Assembly (NCBI GenBank): GCA_965153455.1
Contig: OZ234499.1
Coordinates: forward strand, 11,404,271 to 11,468,270
Length of the DNA stretch: 64,000 nucleotides
Direction: 5' to 3'
DNA from: Sphagnum compactum
Taxonomy: Eukaryota; Bryophyta; Sphagnopsida; Sphagnales
The translations under genes and the position numbers were made by a program. The notes beneath the pieces are model-generated. The model was given only the letters and a program-made list of their open reading frames with translations. It searched no databases and was not told where the DNA came from. The first letter of the stretch is position 1, and each line of letters opens with the position of its first letter. Below are positions 11,901 to 26,900 of this stretch, one piece after another.

Positions 11901-14900
11901 CTGTTGGATATTTGTAACAGCGGTGCAGAAGGGCGTGCACTACTGCCAGAAGTCGCTCTTCTGGAAGAGGGACAAAACGTGCCCCAATCTCTGTTAGCAT
12001 AACCTGCAAATAACTCACAAAAGTTTGTGTCGAAACAACTCCCATGTCAGAATAGCTAACAAGAAACGCACACATGAATGCTAGAGAAGTCTGCCAGTCT
12101 TAACTACCACATACACAGCTTAACATTCTATGGCTGATATTCACACCTACTTCTGTAACATTCAGAGGTTGCAATACTGGCGAGCAACATTATCATGATC
12201 CTACTTCAAGAATTCAAAGGGATTGTACCTCTAGCTCAATTGCCAAAATTCCATGCTTTGTTCTGAGAGCCTCCATGATATCTTTGGCAGCCTCAAATGC
12301 AGTGACTGCTGGCGATGCTGCAGATAGACCACCTGGCCACGTACTACCAGCCATTCTTCGTAATCCTGGCTGAGAGTCCCCCTGCACTGATTGTCCAGAA
12401 AGATCAGACCCAGGAGGCAGATTGCCATCTCCACCAGCAACCACTCCCTCCACCTCTTGACCACCTTTACTGACACCATCAGTTGGAATGACAGCCTGAG
12501 AAAGAGCTGCATTTGCACCCTGGTTGCCCTGATCCAACATCAGACAAGAAAAATCAATGCCTTTCATGCTTCAGAGACAGATTCCCAGAGAGACAGATTA
12601 CGCAGTGTAAAACACTACACACATCCTCCAGCAAGTTGACAAAAAAAGCCCCAAGAAGACAATTTGATCAGTAAAGGTGCCAAGAAACAAATGCAGGAAG
12701 AAGAACCTGGTTGACAACAGCCATTGAATTGCCTGGAGTGGCATCACTACTGTTGTTTGAGGTTGTGGGAGCCACATCTGAGGAATTGGCTGAATTGGCA
12801 GCAGCTGCTGCAGCCATTTGAGCCTGTGCACGGTGAGCCGTCCCTCTAACTACCAGCTCTGTTTTTGAGGCAATGTCACGACGCTCTAATAGGTATGTGC
12901 GGAGCCAATAGTACAGTGCCTGCACATGAGGAGGCATATATCCACTAACCTCACAAATCTTGTATAGTGAAGGAAGAAGACGACATGTGGGAGCAATTCA
13001 ACCCAATGTACGGATCCTACTGCCTATCTCATCTGCAACTCAGACCAGTATTTCATTCTGTTAATTTAGTCAAGCCCTGCTAGTTCTCATGAACATGCTT
13101 CATGCTGAGAGAGAAGTTGGACCTGAGGATAGACAGCAGCTAGCTTGAGAATGACATTCTTGCAACTTGATGCCTCTGGTCTCTGCAGCGAGAGCAGCAG
13201 TTGTGGGATCCATGCAAGCCACACCCATTGTGGGATGGAATCACAATACTTGTCAAAAGCTTTTGTGACTGCACCAGTCTGGTTATCAAAGCTGAGCAAA
13301 TAGAGCACTCTTGCTAGGTGGTTGCGCCCATGCTTGCTGCCATACTTAATGCCCTGCAAGAAACAGCTAACAGCATATTCCAGCCATAGCTCCTCACCTG
13401 TCTCCTTGTAAACCTGCAAAAGACATGGCATATCATCAAGTTTCTGGTCACACAATCCAAGTAATACTAAGTCTGTACAATGCATACTTTGCAGTGACAG
13501 CTTCAGACAACCTTCAGGAGTTACAACTACCAACACAACCAACATTTGACTGAATCTTACAGAGTGCTTCATACAAGGTGGGCAAAGTTGTACTTCAGGT
13601 TGCTGGCAAGTCAAGAAGAAAGAGGTACTTCATAAACTCTGACTAGCTCTTTTGTACCATACCAAATGTGTGCAAGACGATGAAAGAAAGTCCTAATGAG
13701 AAGCTGACCTGATCACAGAGATTTCCCCAGCTTATCCAACCCTTTGGCAAATGCTTGAAAAAAGAAATAGCAGTGGAGAAAGCTTGATTTGCATTCTCAC
13801 TGTCATTCATCTTTTGGTAGAACTCTCCCTTGAGCCGAAAGATTTCAGCCTTATGCTGCACTTGGAAGTACTCTAGGTTAGTTGTGTTGATTAAATCCAT
13901 CCCATTCCCCAACTCTCCCTTCATTTCCAAATATGCCTTTGCCTGCTCACGAATTTTCACAAATGCCTCCTGTGAAATGCACCAAATACCAAAGTTAGAC
14001 AGCCTGCAGTAGTAACTGTAGAGCTTTTGAGTCCTTTGCTTGCCACAGGAAAAAAGAACATCACACAGAGGCTGTGACTATGGGCTGTGAGCAGGTCTGT
14101 GAGAGTGATACATAAACAAACAGAGAAAGGAACAACACAGATCAGTGCTCTAGTTTGATGGGTAGCCAAGAATGCCCAACACTAACAACAATATGACACA
14201 AGCTGCAATGCCTCATGTGGGATGTGATTAATTTCAGTGGGCTGAGAGAGCAAAATAGAACACAGACAGAATGGGATCCTCCATACCTGGACATCCATAG
14301 TAAGGAAGCCATACATATTGTTGAGCACCTTCACACAGACTTCATAGAGGCCTTGCCTACGGGCTACAAAAGCAAGCTTGTTCACACTCCAGGCTTTATC
14401 ACGATACCCTAGCTGGTGCAACTGTTGGTTTGTCTCAGAGAACCCTTTAAAGGCATTGATGACAATGTCATACATATGATTACGCCATTGAAGCAAGTCA
14501 GTCCAAACAGTCAACTCATCCCATTCATTTGGTGTCCGCAGCCGCCACGTCTCCAAGATATCCTTCAGGTCCACGTATGCCCCTGCTGGACCCTGCGATC
14601 CGTATACAGCTTTTTAGGCTTGCAAGAATGTGGATATGATGCTAAAGCTTGGACAGGGGCACATATTTCCACTACATAAGAAAAATTGCAGTGTTATGCT
14701 ACCTGGACCCCAATGAGCTGTCCTGAGCCTTGTGATGGAGCCTTGTTCCCATTTCCAATCTCCAGAAGAACACGGGCTGACTCCTGAAGTTCAACAAGCT
14801 GCTGAAACTGCTCAAGAAGAGGGATGTGAGATTGCACAGCCATCTCGGGAAGCTGCCACCATTGATGGAGTGCCATCTCCACTCCTTGTCCAACACGCAT

Positions 14901-17900
14901 GTCTGCCTCGTTCACACTGCTTAAGCTGTTCTCATTCAGGGCAGTATATGCTTGCACCATCCGAAATTTGGGTGACTCCTCTACCTGCGCCTTTGGCAGT
15001 ACTGTATCCTTAAGATTTTGCCACTCACTTACCTTCCATAGGGTGTCGAGGAGAATATCATAATTCTCCACACTGCGCCCAAAGTCAACCAGAACCTCCC
15101 ATTGGTTGAGGCGGTGAGAGCATGCTAACCATTGCTCTTCCCACAGACACATCTCTGCCTTTGAAACATTTCCACTGTTGTAACTCCCCTGTGACCACAA
15201 CAATAGACGTGAGGTTATTAAGGAGCAAAAGAAGACAGCGCAAAAGAGAAGAAGAGAATGTTACAAGCACCCTTGGCCCAAGTGCAAAATCTTACACCCA
15301 ACTTACATGATGCAGGTCTTCATCTACTGGTATCTCACAAGAAGGCATCCCCAAAAGCATAAAAGCACCTCAAAGCTTAGTCACACTTTGTCATCTCTGC
15401 AGAAAACCCCTACCCAAAAGGGACAAGGCAAGTTTACCTAGAACTCCAAATTAAACTCTGAGCCTTTTGGAAAAAAGTCTCTTTCCTTGATCAAGATATG
15501 TACCTGTCTTGCCTTGTTTATGGCATTGTAAAAGACCTCCTGGGCTCGCTGCCAAAAGCCATGTTGAATTAAAGAGAGGCCAGCGCGTGTATCAGGGGTA
15601 ATGGTGCGCCGTTTCCACAATCCATACCTCACATCTTCCTCATTTAACATTTTATACAGCTCTGCTAGTGCATCAAAGCATCGTGTTTCCTGCAGTCAAA
15701 CAATTTTCTAGGTAGTATATACATTGAATGGTTTGATCTGTGTGCAAAAGGGCTCCACAGACTCTATACCCAAAGGGTTCCTTTCTAAATTCTTTCATGT
15801 ACTTCACAACTGCATTTGCCAACTAAGAACTGATGATGATTAGAAAGAACCCCTGCAATGCAATGTATCAAAGATACTCACACATAAACTGTCAAATTTC
15901 TAATTTCATGCTGCCTGCTCAGTATCACGATCTTGATATTTCCACTCACCTGTGGGAACAACATCACATGGCTTTCCAGCAAGGATATAGCAATGTGCCA
16001 TGCATTGTAGGTCCTCCCCAAAAACTTGATGAGCTCACTTGGAAGCTTTGGCTGCGGTTGACTTAGAGACAGTCCCTCAAGCAGAGCCTGAACAACATTA
16101 GGCCGTTTGCTGAGCTGCTTGAGATGGTAATCCTTTGACAACAATGTGATCATTGGCTTCGCAAGCATGACCTGCTCCTCCTTTTGAAGTGTGGCCCACA
16201 CAATTGGAAACACTAGGACCCACATGTGGTAAGCCACATGTGCATCAGTATGTGCAAGTTCCCTCAAGGGCAGCACTAAGTCCGCTACCTGGACAACACA
16301 ACACAACACAGCCAGTAGACAACCTCAATGAGATTGCAGCTTTTAGACCCTTGAATTAGGCTGGATTCTATTCTTTTATGCAGAAGTTTCTGCATAAGGG
16401 AAAAACAGATTCAATGGGAGGCAGCCACCAAGAGGGAAGAGGAAAAGAGGTACAGAAAAATACAGATTGTACTTGCTTTGTGTCCATAATCCCTGCCTTC
16501 CTTTGATATGTGCAAGGTAAGAAGGGGAAATACAGAAAAGAAAATAATATTCTCTCTATCAATCTACTTCAAGTAGCCCACTGTGAAGGCAAGAAGGAAA
16601 GAACCCATCATCTAACCATATCTTGAGAAGACAATTCACTGCAAGAAAAAGGAAGTGAGGACAAACCTGAAGCTTGCTAGTTTCATTTAGGAACTTTGCA
16701 TGCTTATTCACAATACCAATGAATGTGGGTGGTCCTCCATCAGGTTCATCTGGTGCATCAGAAACTTGCTGTTGCATGCCGGGCCGTTCTGGAACACCTC
16801 CTGATGCCATCAAAGGTGGCACCTGTGGCAACAACTTCAGGCACTGAGAACAATGGCATAGACAAGATGAAAACACCAAAAATGCCATCATATATCCGAC
16901 ACCCACTTTGGATTTGAAAACTGCTGACTGTGTATGAAGACCTCAAGGCAATGTATACTAAATAGTTCCTGAAGGCCAAGGACATCCTTCTGCCCAACTC
17001 CAAATCCTATGAAATAACCAGGAAAGCTGAGGACTGACCTGCGCAGAGTTTGAGGCAAGTGTGATGGGCTCATGCTCTACAAGGATTGCCAACAGCAAGT
17101 CCAGGCCTTGTTTTAGCCAAAAGACATCACTCAGTGCCTCCCATTCCTGAGTCTGAATGATGTACTGCAGACGTGTGAATAAAGTCTTGCCAATTGAATC
17201 ATGGTACAATGTGAAAAACTTATGTCGCATATCTGGGTCCCGTGATCGCAGCCCCAGCATGTACTGCCGTTCAACCTTTATAAGCACCTCTTGCCTCACT
17301 GATAATGAATATCTGAAACACTCAGTAACACCAACATAAGTAGGGCAATACGAGAGAGATCATTACATGGTTGTCACCGGATGAGCTAAATCAACTGCAG
17401 GATGAGGAAAGACAAAAGACAAAGAATTGACTACCTCATTCCTCTACATATGTGCTACAGGACTCACTTACCACCCAGCCTGCAACTATAAGAGAGGAGA
17501 AACACCCAGTTGACACAAGTATGTGACACTCACTTGGTTGTATCAGAGCAAAGCCGGTGTAGCAGATTTAGGTATTTCTTTTCCCACTCTTCTAGCACAG
17601 CTGGAGTCATGCTTTGCCGATCAACTTGACCCAGCCGTTGCAGGAACGTAACCACATCCTTTATACTAATAACACCCATGGAGCTTCCCTGACCTGACCC
17701 CTTGAAATCATTTTCCACCCACTCTTTGACCAAGTCCAGAATTGCAAGGAGCACCCCTGTATCAGTACCCTTCTCAGCAAGTATGTTCTGCAACACTTGA
17801 CAAAAGACTCGCTTACATTCTGGCAGCAAAAGCACACGCCCACTAATAAGTTTCAACAATGTCTTCTGATTGCTGATGATAAGAGCAAGGTCATTCATCA

Positions 17901-20900
17901 ACCGTGCTGTTTGCACTGTTGTATCAGGTTCGAGTCTTTGCCCCTGCAGTAACACAGCAAAGGTCAATCACATACTTGGCAGTGAAGCTACAGTATCAGT
18001 AATAAAGGGACCCAACTCATGATAACCAACTGATAAAAACTTCAGCTCTAGTACTGTCCTTCACAAGCTTCTTTACTGTTTGCAATTTAGAGGTCAATTC
18101 CATACTCAGAAGTTCAAGCAAGATAATACTAGCCCCCTCCTTTTGAGAATGATTTCATATTTAAAGCTTTTGACAGAATTCCCACCTGCCGTGTAACTTG
18201 AGCAGATGTGGCAGTCATCTCCCTAGATAGACGCTGAACTACCCGCACCAGAGGCATCATGAAGCGGTCAATGTACAGCTTGCTCCCTTCCACAAGAGTC
18301 TTAAGAATGTTAAGCGTGAAACTTATCATAACATTGACAACACGGAATTCTGGAGCTGGAGGCGTCTGGCTTGTGGTCACTGCTGATAACTGCTTTTGGA
18401 TAAGGTCATCAACTTTCTGATGCAGGACCTTGACATCCTGGTGGGTGCTGATTCCATCCACTGGAAATGCCTCAAAAACCATCTTCAGTAGAGTGCACAG
18501 AGACTTTCCAATCTCTGGCTGCTTGCTGTTAAAAGATGGCTCCAGTACCTGCAGCAAACAATTCACTTTCAGCAATGATTTCAACACTGCCTCTACAGCT
18601 TATAGCATGTATCTTTCTTTGTCATCACATATGCGGTCCATTACCTGGATAATGTGCTGAACATTGTTGCGTATAAACAACTGTGGCTGCTTCTCCAGCA
18701 CCTTATTCATGACATCCAACCCTTGGGCCAAAGCTGTCAAGGGATCCTTGCTCTGGCCAGTTGGTTGCAGAGATGTCAAGATTTTCTCCAGGTAATTGAA
18801 CTTCACATTTGCATTTGGCCACACCTCCAGAGCTTGAGTAAGAAGCTCCAGTGCTTGCTTGTACATGGCTGCTGTCTCTTTATCCTTTGGCTCAGTAACC
18901 AGTGCAACCTGCAACCAGTAGCATAAATCAAGAATATTCAGATACAACCAGACTATCACACCTCCCAGAAAACCAACAAGCAAGTGTACTCAATGAGCAT
19001 TCTACTATTAAAGCTCTTAATCTCATCCAAAGACCCTCAATACCCAGCAAAGATCACTATTGTAGAGTGGCTGACCCATGCTGACCCATCTTAGTGGAAA
19101 ATTGGAACAGATTTGAAACCAGAATTAATGCAGCATAGGGGGAATGGTGAAAGCTTACCCGTATCAGGAAGTTGATAATCATTTCCTCCATAGCTGCATT
19201 TGGCTTGAATTCCTCATCCAACTGCCCAATTGAACCAGGAGTTCCAATATTGGGTATTGAGCTATTCGCTGCAGATGGCAAATTTGGAGACATCCCAGCA
19301 AGAGCTGGTACTCCAGATTCTGATTTCACTCGTTTACTCAAATCCTCACCTGCACTTGCCAGCCCTGCTGTATCTGCTGTACGCTTCGATCCTACAGCTG
19401 GTAGCCCTGCTGTCCCTCCCCCTCCTGCTGAAATATCTCCAGAGACAGTATTCTGCACCTCCAATACTCCAGCAGCTCCACTTTGTCCTTCTCCCTCAGT
19501 AGGCCCCCCTTTGGCCTCAGCCTGCCTCTGCTTCTCCCATGCAACAACTAATCCAGCAAGATCAATAGCAAGACGTCGATTCTCTGGTGGTGTGTTTTGT
19601 GGCAGCCCAAGGCGGCTCAGGGAGTTCACCATCTGCGGTACAAACTGAGCACGGCATGTATAGAACAGGTCGGAGTGTCGGACTAAAAGCTGGAAAATGT
19701 GAATAAGATTTGGGACTGAGTGGCCCTCTTCAACAAGGATCTTCTTGGTATATCGGATCCAGATTGGAATTTTGTAGTCACCCAAGGGCAGGCGCTTTGG
19801 GAGGGCAGGCATCAGGATGTCAAGTGCTTGCTTCACAAGCACACGGTTCTCAGGCTGGCATGTTCGGAGCAGTGCGACAAAGACCTGCATCATGAGTTTT
19901 CTTTCACCTATTAACCCCAGTCACTGCTACAGCTGCTGTGCAAACAACGGATGAAATCCACTCACCCTGAAGTGCCAAAGTTCCACCAACTGATCAAGTA
20001 CAAAGGTTGTGCAAATGTGCACAAAATGTGACATTGGGTTCATAATTGAAAGGGTGCAAGCAATGTGACTAGGTCTTTGTAAGCAAGGCAGCGAACCTGC
20101 AGAATAATCTTTTCTGGTGCTTGGTAGGCCTCCAAGAAATGGCACACATTCACAAAAGCCCACTGCTTGCTGGCACTTTCCTCCCTCTTTAAGTGATTCC
20201 ATCCAAATTTGATGAGCTCCTTGCGATGGTGGACCAGATCATTAGGCAAATGCTTGAGCAGCAAAGTAGCTAACTGTAGCAGTTCAATCCGGAGAGGCTC
20301 ATCATAATCAGCACTGACCTCCTCAGGTGGGTCCAGGAGTTTATCAACGATCGTTTTGATTATGCTGGTATCCACAACATCCCAGCTCTGATTGTGCTGG
20401 AAGGCATGAGTAAGCATTGGCAGAATGAGCATCTGCATAGCAACCACTAACACCTCCTGTGGCAACCTTTTGGTTTGAAAAAGCTCCAAAAAGCACAGGA
20501 GCACTGCCTTCTTCTCTGCTGGTGTGTAGCCCTCTCCTACCTGTGCACAACACAGGCATCAGATTTCTTAGAGGTCAGTTTCTTGTATGATAGTAGAATT
20601 AGCAAATTCTAATGCCTTAAAGCCTGGTGGACTCTTGAAATGCTGCTGTTCTTTCTTTCTACCCTTTGTTCCAACCAGAGGCAGGTCTGTACAACAGACA
20701 TTCACAGAATGAAACTAGAACTGTAACCAAACAGATCTAACTGGGCATGAAAACTTGGATCTGTTCCAAAGTCTGTGACTTCCAGAATGCTACAAGTTCC
20801 TTCTCATTATTCTCTGAGGTGTTCCTGTGACATGCCTAGGCAATTTGCACACAACCCACCAAGTCATATTTACATCCTATGCCATGCAACAAGTTCTGGC

Positions 20901-23900
20901 ATGTCCAAAGTAGGGTTGCAGAGGCCCACCTCAACCATGAAAAACTCCTTCAAGAAAGTGTAGTCAACTCGAGTGCGCACCAAGAAGATGGACAGCATCT
21001 CAAACAGCACATTGACCTCAGTTTTGTCATGTCGCAAAAAATTAAGAAAGCACTTGACGAGTCGCTTGCTTTCCTTCACCTGTCCATACCAGTACCACTG
21101 TGCTGATGATTCTGAAAACGGGAGTCTAACATACAGATCTCTACACAAATCATGCACAGCTTCAGCATGCAAGGAGAATTTGAAGAGACAGAGTGACAAA
21201 GGAGACATAATGCATTGGAGATGATGAGAGTTACCAACCTGGCTCAAACTGAGCCCCTGCTCATTGCGCAGACGTTCTTGACGTGCAGGGGACTGCCATA
21301 AACTGACCAGTGCATCAAAGACTGAACGGTTCTGATACAGCCAATCAGGCAAGAGTTTCACCACTGAATACACCAGAGCAATCCCTTGAAACTGCACCTC
21401 TGAGGTCTGCATAGCAGCTGAACCCCCAGCATTCAAACCCATGTAAGCATTTTCGGGACCACCTGCAGGAACAGCTTGTAGCACCATAGCACCTGCAGGA
21501 TCATCACTGGCAGTTGGAGCGGGAAATGCACATTGGATGATCTTATTTGGTGACCGAGCCAGTTCTTCACGGAGGGGTTGGCCTGCCTCTGATTGTATAA
21601 TGTCCATAAATCTGCCACAACAAACAACACATAAAACGCTATGATTAGTCAATAGCATTCAAACCCATGAGTCTTATTTGAAAGAGAGCTACAATGGCTG
21701 TCAAATGGTTGAATGCTAGATGAGCCTTATTGGTAGGGTGAAAAACTGGAAATGGTTATACCGGCGAAAATAGCTTGGTTGAGTGAGCCGCCCAAGGAAA
21801 TAATCCACAGCCTCAGGAGCATAGCGGTTGAGAAACTTGGTAAGCGGGAGCCGATAGGGACTGTTCAGCTCACTGTACACCTGACCAACAGGAAGGGCAG
21901 CCTCTAGCTGCATCGTCAATCCCACCAACTGATCCAGAAACTTCTTCGCTGCTGTTGGCAGCAGATGAAAGAGTTCTATAATAGCTGCAACTCCCACCAA
22001 ACTCGGTTAGGAGAACCCTTCAACTTCCCTTCATTGGATTTTCAATGCATACAAGTCTCAACTTTGGTGTTCTCTCACAGGTAAAAAAAAATCAAGTAGA
22101 TACTGCTACCATTATCAAACACACATTCTTGACCAGCTTAAAGACAAAAGTTACCAGACTTTCTAGATGACCCAACACAAGCAGCGTACACATAGCAAAG
22201 CATCTAGAGGAAAGCAATATCTTTCATAAGAATAAAGAAATCTCCATTCTCACAATGAAGAAGAAACAGCAAAGTTAACACTTCCTCAGGAAGCAACAGA
22301 AAGAACCAAACTAGCGCAGACAGAAAAGCAAACAAAAAACAAAAAACACACTGGTATGAACAAAAGTGCCAGTCTCACACCTGTTCAGGGACCATCAAAA
22401 GTAGCGTGTATGATAGTGACTTAACTACCACAACTTCCCCACTGACTTCATCAGCTCCCTACAGTGGGTAAAGGCTGGTGACAGGCACCAACCTACGAAC
22501 TGAGTTTCTGCTGCGATTCCGGAAGCAACGGGAAGACTCAGCCATACTACTGGCTAGAAACATATCACAACAACAATGACGAGACAATGAAACAAAGACA
22601 GAAAGGGAAAAGAAAAAACAAAAGGAAAGGACAAACTGGGTAAGACTATGAACAAGTGGGCTTACAAGAATCTCCCCACTTACAAGACCCGAAGCAAAAT
22701 CATTCTGAAAATGCCAAAAGCGGAATTCCAAACAGGAATTTTTCTTTAAGAAGCAGCCCTCTAGTTCTCTTTAGAAGAACTTTTAAAGGGTAGCCTTTGG
22801 CCTTCAGAAAGACAACAAGACTGACCATCTGGAAGACAAAAAACTTCTTACAACTACAAAGTCTCAAACATCTGTAAAATTGACTATTGATAACCCCCAA
22901 TACGCAGTCATTGCGATACCTGCATACTCTGGTTGAGAGCATTTCTCAAAAATGTCACAGGATAAATCTTGAGGACTTTGTCTCACAGCTACATCCAAGA
23001 AATTACAAGAGAAGCCTTTAGACGTACAGTTCAACTCACAAAATGTTTTTGGGTATATGCTGCTACCAAAAGAGTCTTGGTTAAGGTACATGAAGTTCAC
23101 AAAGTCTGGAAAATCAGGAACAAAAGATCATCCACAAACCTACGAACCAGGGACAATCTATGAATCAGAACAGGACATGTGTTACTCTTCAAGAGACGCT
23201 TAATGAAATCAAACTCATAGGTAAAGAGATACAAATTAGCCAAATAGACCACACAATTAGTACCCATGGGGATACCAATGCATTGTCTATAAACACCCTG
23301 ACCAAAACAAAGAAACAATTGCCTAACAAGAAATCCAGCCAAGAGATCAAATCTGAAGCTTCCGCAACTTTGAAGCTATGAAGATTTTCAAACAAATTGA
23401 TCTCTGCTTTATTTTACAGTGACAAAAACCTAAAGTTCAAAGCTGTTTTTTGAACCATCAAAAACTTAAAACGATGAAGCTTAAGCATCTGATTAAACAC
23501 TTTATTTATCAGAACTCTCATACGAGCTTTTAGATCCACTAGGTCAATTTTAGTGTGTAGAGTTGAGAAATCAAAAGACTGCAACAGAAGTGGAGAAGCT
23601 TTATCAACTTCAGATCTCGAACGATTAAGTTTATTTATTACCTCCACCACTCCTGTAGAGTCATTGAGAATCCAACTACTATCACAAGGAACATCTGCCT
23701 CCTTGAGTTTTGACACCCAAATGTCATTGACTGTAGGAAACATAGCTTTGAAGAAAGAACACAGCCACTTAGAAACATCAGTCAAAGTAGAGCTGGCTGC
23801 ACAGATAAATCTAGGTTTAATTGGGTTTTTATGAAACTTCCAAACAGCACAAAGAAAGGGGAGACGAGGGCCACACTTAACACCATTAAAATTCTGAGCC

Positions 23901-26900
23901 TTATGAAAAGAGAGATGAAACTTCAGGATATCAGATTGGGCAAGATTGGAGACCACATAAGTACCCGCTGGAGAATTAAGCTCAGAGAAAACAGAAGAAA
24001 CATAGAACTCCTTACAAACAAACACAAAGTTGTTGCAACCCATTCCCAAGCAATATATTGGCATCCAGAAACAGAGCCAAAGACTCACCTGCAGCAATTT
24101 TGGGCTCCTCTCCAGCCTTCCAAGATTTTTGTGAAGCTGCCAATTTCTCAGGTTCAAGCCACTTTTTGAGATGCTCCATCAGTTTCTCACCAAGGGTCAC
24201 ATTGAACCAATTAGAAAGAAGTTCCAACAAGCGGGCCAGACCTTGTAGCAAAGGCATTGTCAAGTTTCTGTAGTGTGCAAGGTTCACCAGGATTGGTCGC
24301 AGACTACTCTGCAGCAGCTCTTTTGGCATCTTTTGTTGTTGAATGACCTGCACATGAGAACAAGCAAGTTAGTGCAATCTCTCTCTGAGGTTTGCTCCAA
24401 ACTCTTGTGAGATCTCACCTGCCTACTCAGAAAAGGGTAGCTGAAATTGCTGCAGGTGCTACCATCTTGCAATATGATAGTTTGAAGTGGCCAGAAACAT
24501 ACCTGACGAAGGCCTTCCTTTGCAACAACAACAATTTCAGGGGTGCGGCAAGTCAGACTCTTGAAGAACATGGCAATGATCCGTGACCTCAGGTCTGCAT
24601 GACTTTGGGTCTTAAAGTCAGCCCAAGCCATAGCCGTACATAGAAGCTCAATACAGACTGTTCGGAGTTTGGTCAATGTTGCTGCCAATTTGGGGTTCAT
24701 GAACTTGCCATTGAGCATGGTCTCATCTGCTTCAGCAATCTGCAGAGCTTCCTGTAGAAGGTTGATTAGCTCCGGTGTCATCTTCAACAATGGTGGTCGT
24801 AATGCAAGGCAAAAATTGAGCGCCATCACTGTGCCGACCTGTTAAACCAGCATCACACGTGCTGTAAGAAAAGAAGTCACACCTGTCACGAAACCCAAGT
24901 CACATGACATGTGATTCCCAGAATCTGTAGAGATACTATTGAGCAGAATGCAGCTTTACTGTTTCACATCACTTCACCAAGTTTGACAGCCACAACCCAA
25001 TGTTGACTTTGTCACCCTCCAACAGGTACCAAACCAAAAAAAAGTGAATATACTTCTCACCTGCTGTTCAGCATGCTTGCTTCGAAGAGGCTTAACCACC
25101 AAGGGCTGGAGCAATGGCTCATACAGATTCTCAAGCAGCTCTGAGACCTCACTACCTGTCCGGCTTGCAAGAAGGGCAAGACACGACTGGACATTCTTGC
25201 GTACAATGTGGGTTGCATTCGGGTTGAAAAGTTCTGCTGCCAGGACATCAACCACTCCTTGAAAGCTCTGCCTCCGTGGCTCATTGTTGCTTTCATCAAC
25301 ATTGTTGACAACCCGTAGAACTTGCGTCAGAACTTGACTTGCTTCTTCTTGCTCCTTATTGGCATGTGGTGGCAACCTCTTCAGTACATACACCAGTGCA
25401 CGCACAGCCCGGACCTGGAGCACAATCAGCACTTTGTACCTAAGTCTTTCATCAACTGTCTGAATTTCCACAACATATATTTTGTCGAGACACACTACTA
25501 AACACCTACTTCTGACAGCAGCAATGTAAAATAGACCCATCCTCACTTTTCATCACATGTCTTCTGCTACCAGTCACCTTAAGAGTAGGCAAATTTGGAT
25601 TTTGGTCTGTTAATAGATAGACACCCAATTGTCCAACATACCTGAAACTGGCACAGCGTCTCTACAGTAGCCTTTCCTACCAATGCCCCAAGTCCCATGA
25701 CACCGCCCATCTGAGCCTGCCAAGTACTGCCGTAGCAGCAGTGCAAAAGGCGTGGCAGAAGTTGCTCAAACACAGGGACTCTTACACCAGGAGGAGGGGA
25801 ATAGACAGGATTCATTGATGGACTGGAGACCATCATTGGAGTTCCAGGCGTGCTGACCCCGCGGGGAGTTAAGATTCCTGTGTGCTTTGAACGCGCTAAA
25901 AGAAGCAAAGTTTCTGCAAAGACATTCAGCCCATTTAAAGCAGCTTTTGCATGTGCTCGATCTTCGTCAGCTAGCACTGCCACTAGTGCATCCAAGAAAA
26001 TTAGGGGATCAAGCTCTTTCAATTTTTCTTGGGAGCGATTGCGAGCCTTAGCGTTTGATCCTCCAGTTGAGACCCCAACAGCCCCGACCCCACCAAGGGT
26101 ACCTGTTGGACTGATTGAAGCAGACTCCACATGAAAAATCATTGCAAAATGGCGGCATATATTCATGACAAAGTCATCCTTTGGCTCCACCAAGTCTGTC
26201 TCTACGCTTGCTGCAATGACTGTCATAAGAAGAACTTTGAAGACGCTTCTCTCTGCCATCAGTTGTGTCTTGGTCTTCACCCCTAAATCAACCTACAAAC
26301 ATGGAGAAGACATACGGATCATAAATGTCTTTGCCTATACTACAAGGTGGCATGCCATTCATGTGCAGAAAATAAGATTTGATGTCAGGTTAATCCAATG
26401 AGATTGTAACTCTGCACTTTTATCCTTGGCAGGCAGAAGTACCCATGTTGCAGCATTAGAACATCATACTGAACATTAATTTCAAGGGATGATCAAAACA
26501 CCTTCATACTGGATGTCTCTGCCCTGCGCCGGGAAGGATCAACTGATGTGATGAACATAGTGCTAAGCTGGCCTGGGGTGACTCCTTCTCCAGAAATGTT
26601 TCCTTTTAGATTGAGCACTGAGGCCAAGCACACCCGTAAGAACTTGAGTGCATGCTTACGGTAGAAAGCATCCACCCCAGGCTGTGACCCCATAACAGCT
26701 GCTCGAGCAAGGTAAATACACCGATCCAAAGGAACAAGGAAGGATGTTGTTGGCTCAAATGTCAAAATAAGACGAAGCCCATGTTCTGGATTCTCTTTGC
26801 ACTGCAATGCTAATGGTTCCTTCAAGAACCGACGATTCCGACCACCTAGCTTCCCAAGCAGTTGGAGGGCTTTGGCACCCCATGGATAAGGCTTGGGCCG

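Noticed and set aside
12920-12958. Longer Tra1 exon 35 starting at 12958
   Set aside because: The acceptor is plausible, but it adds 13 residues between conserved YPQ and ALYYW; the 12919 acceptor joins them directly as in other plants.
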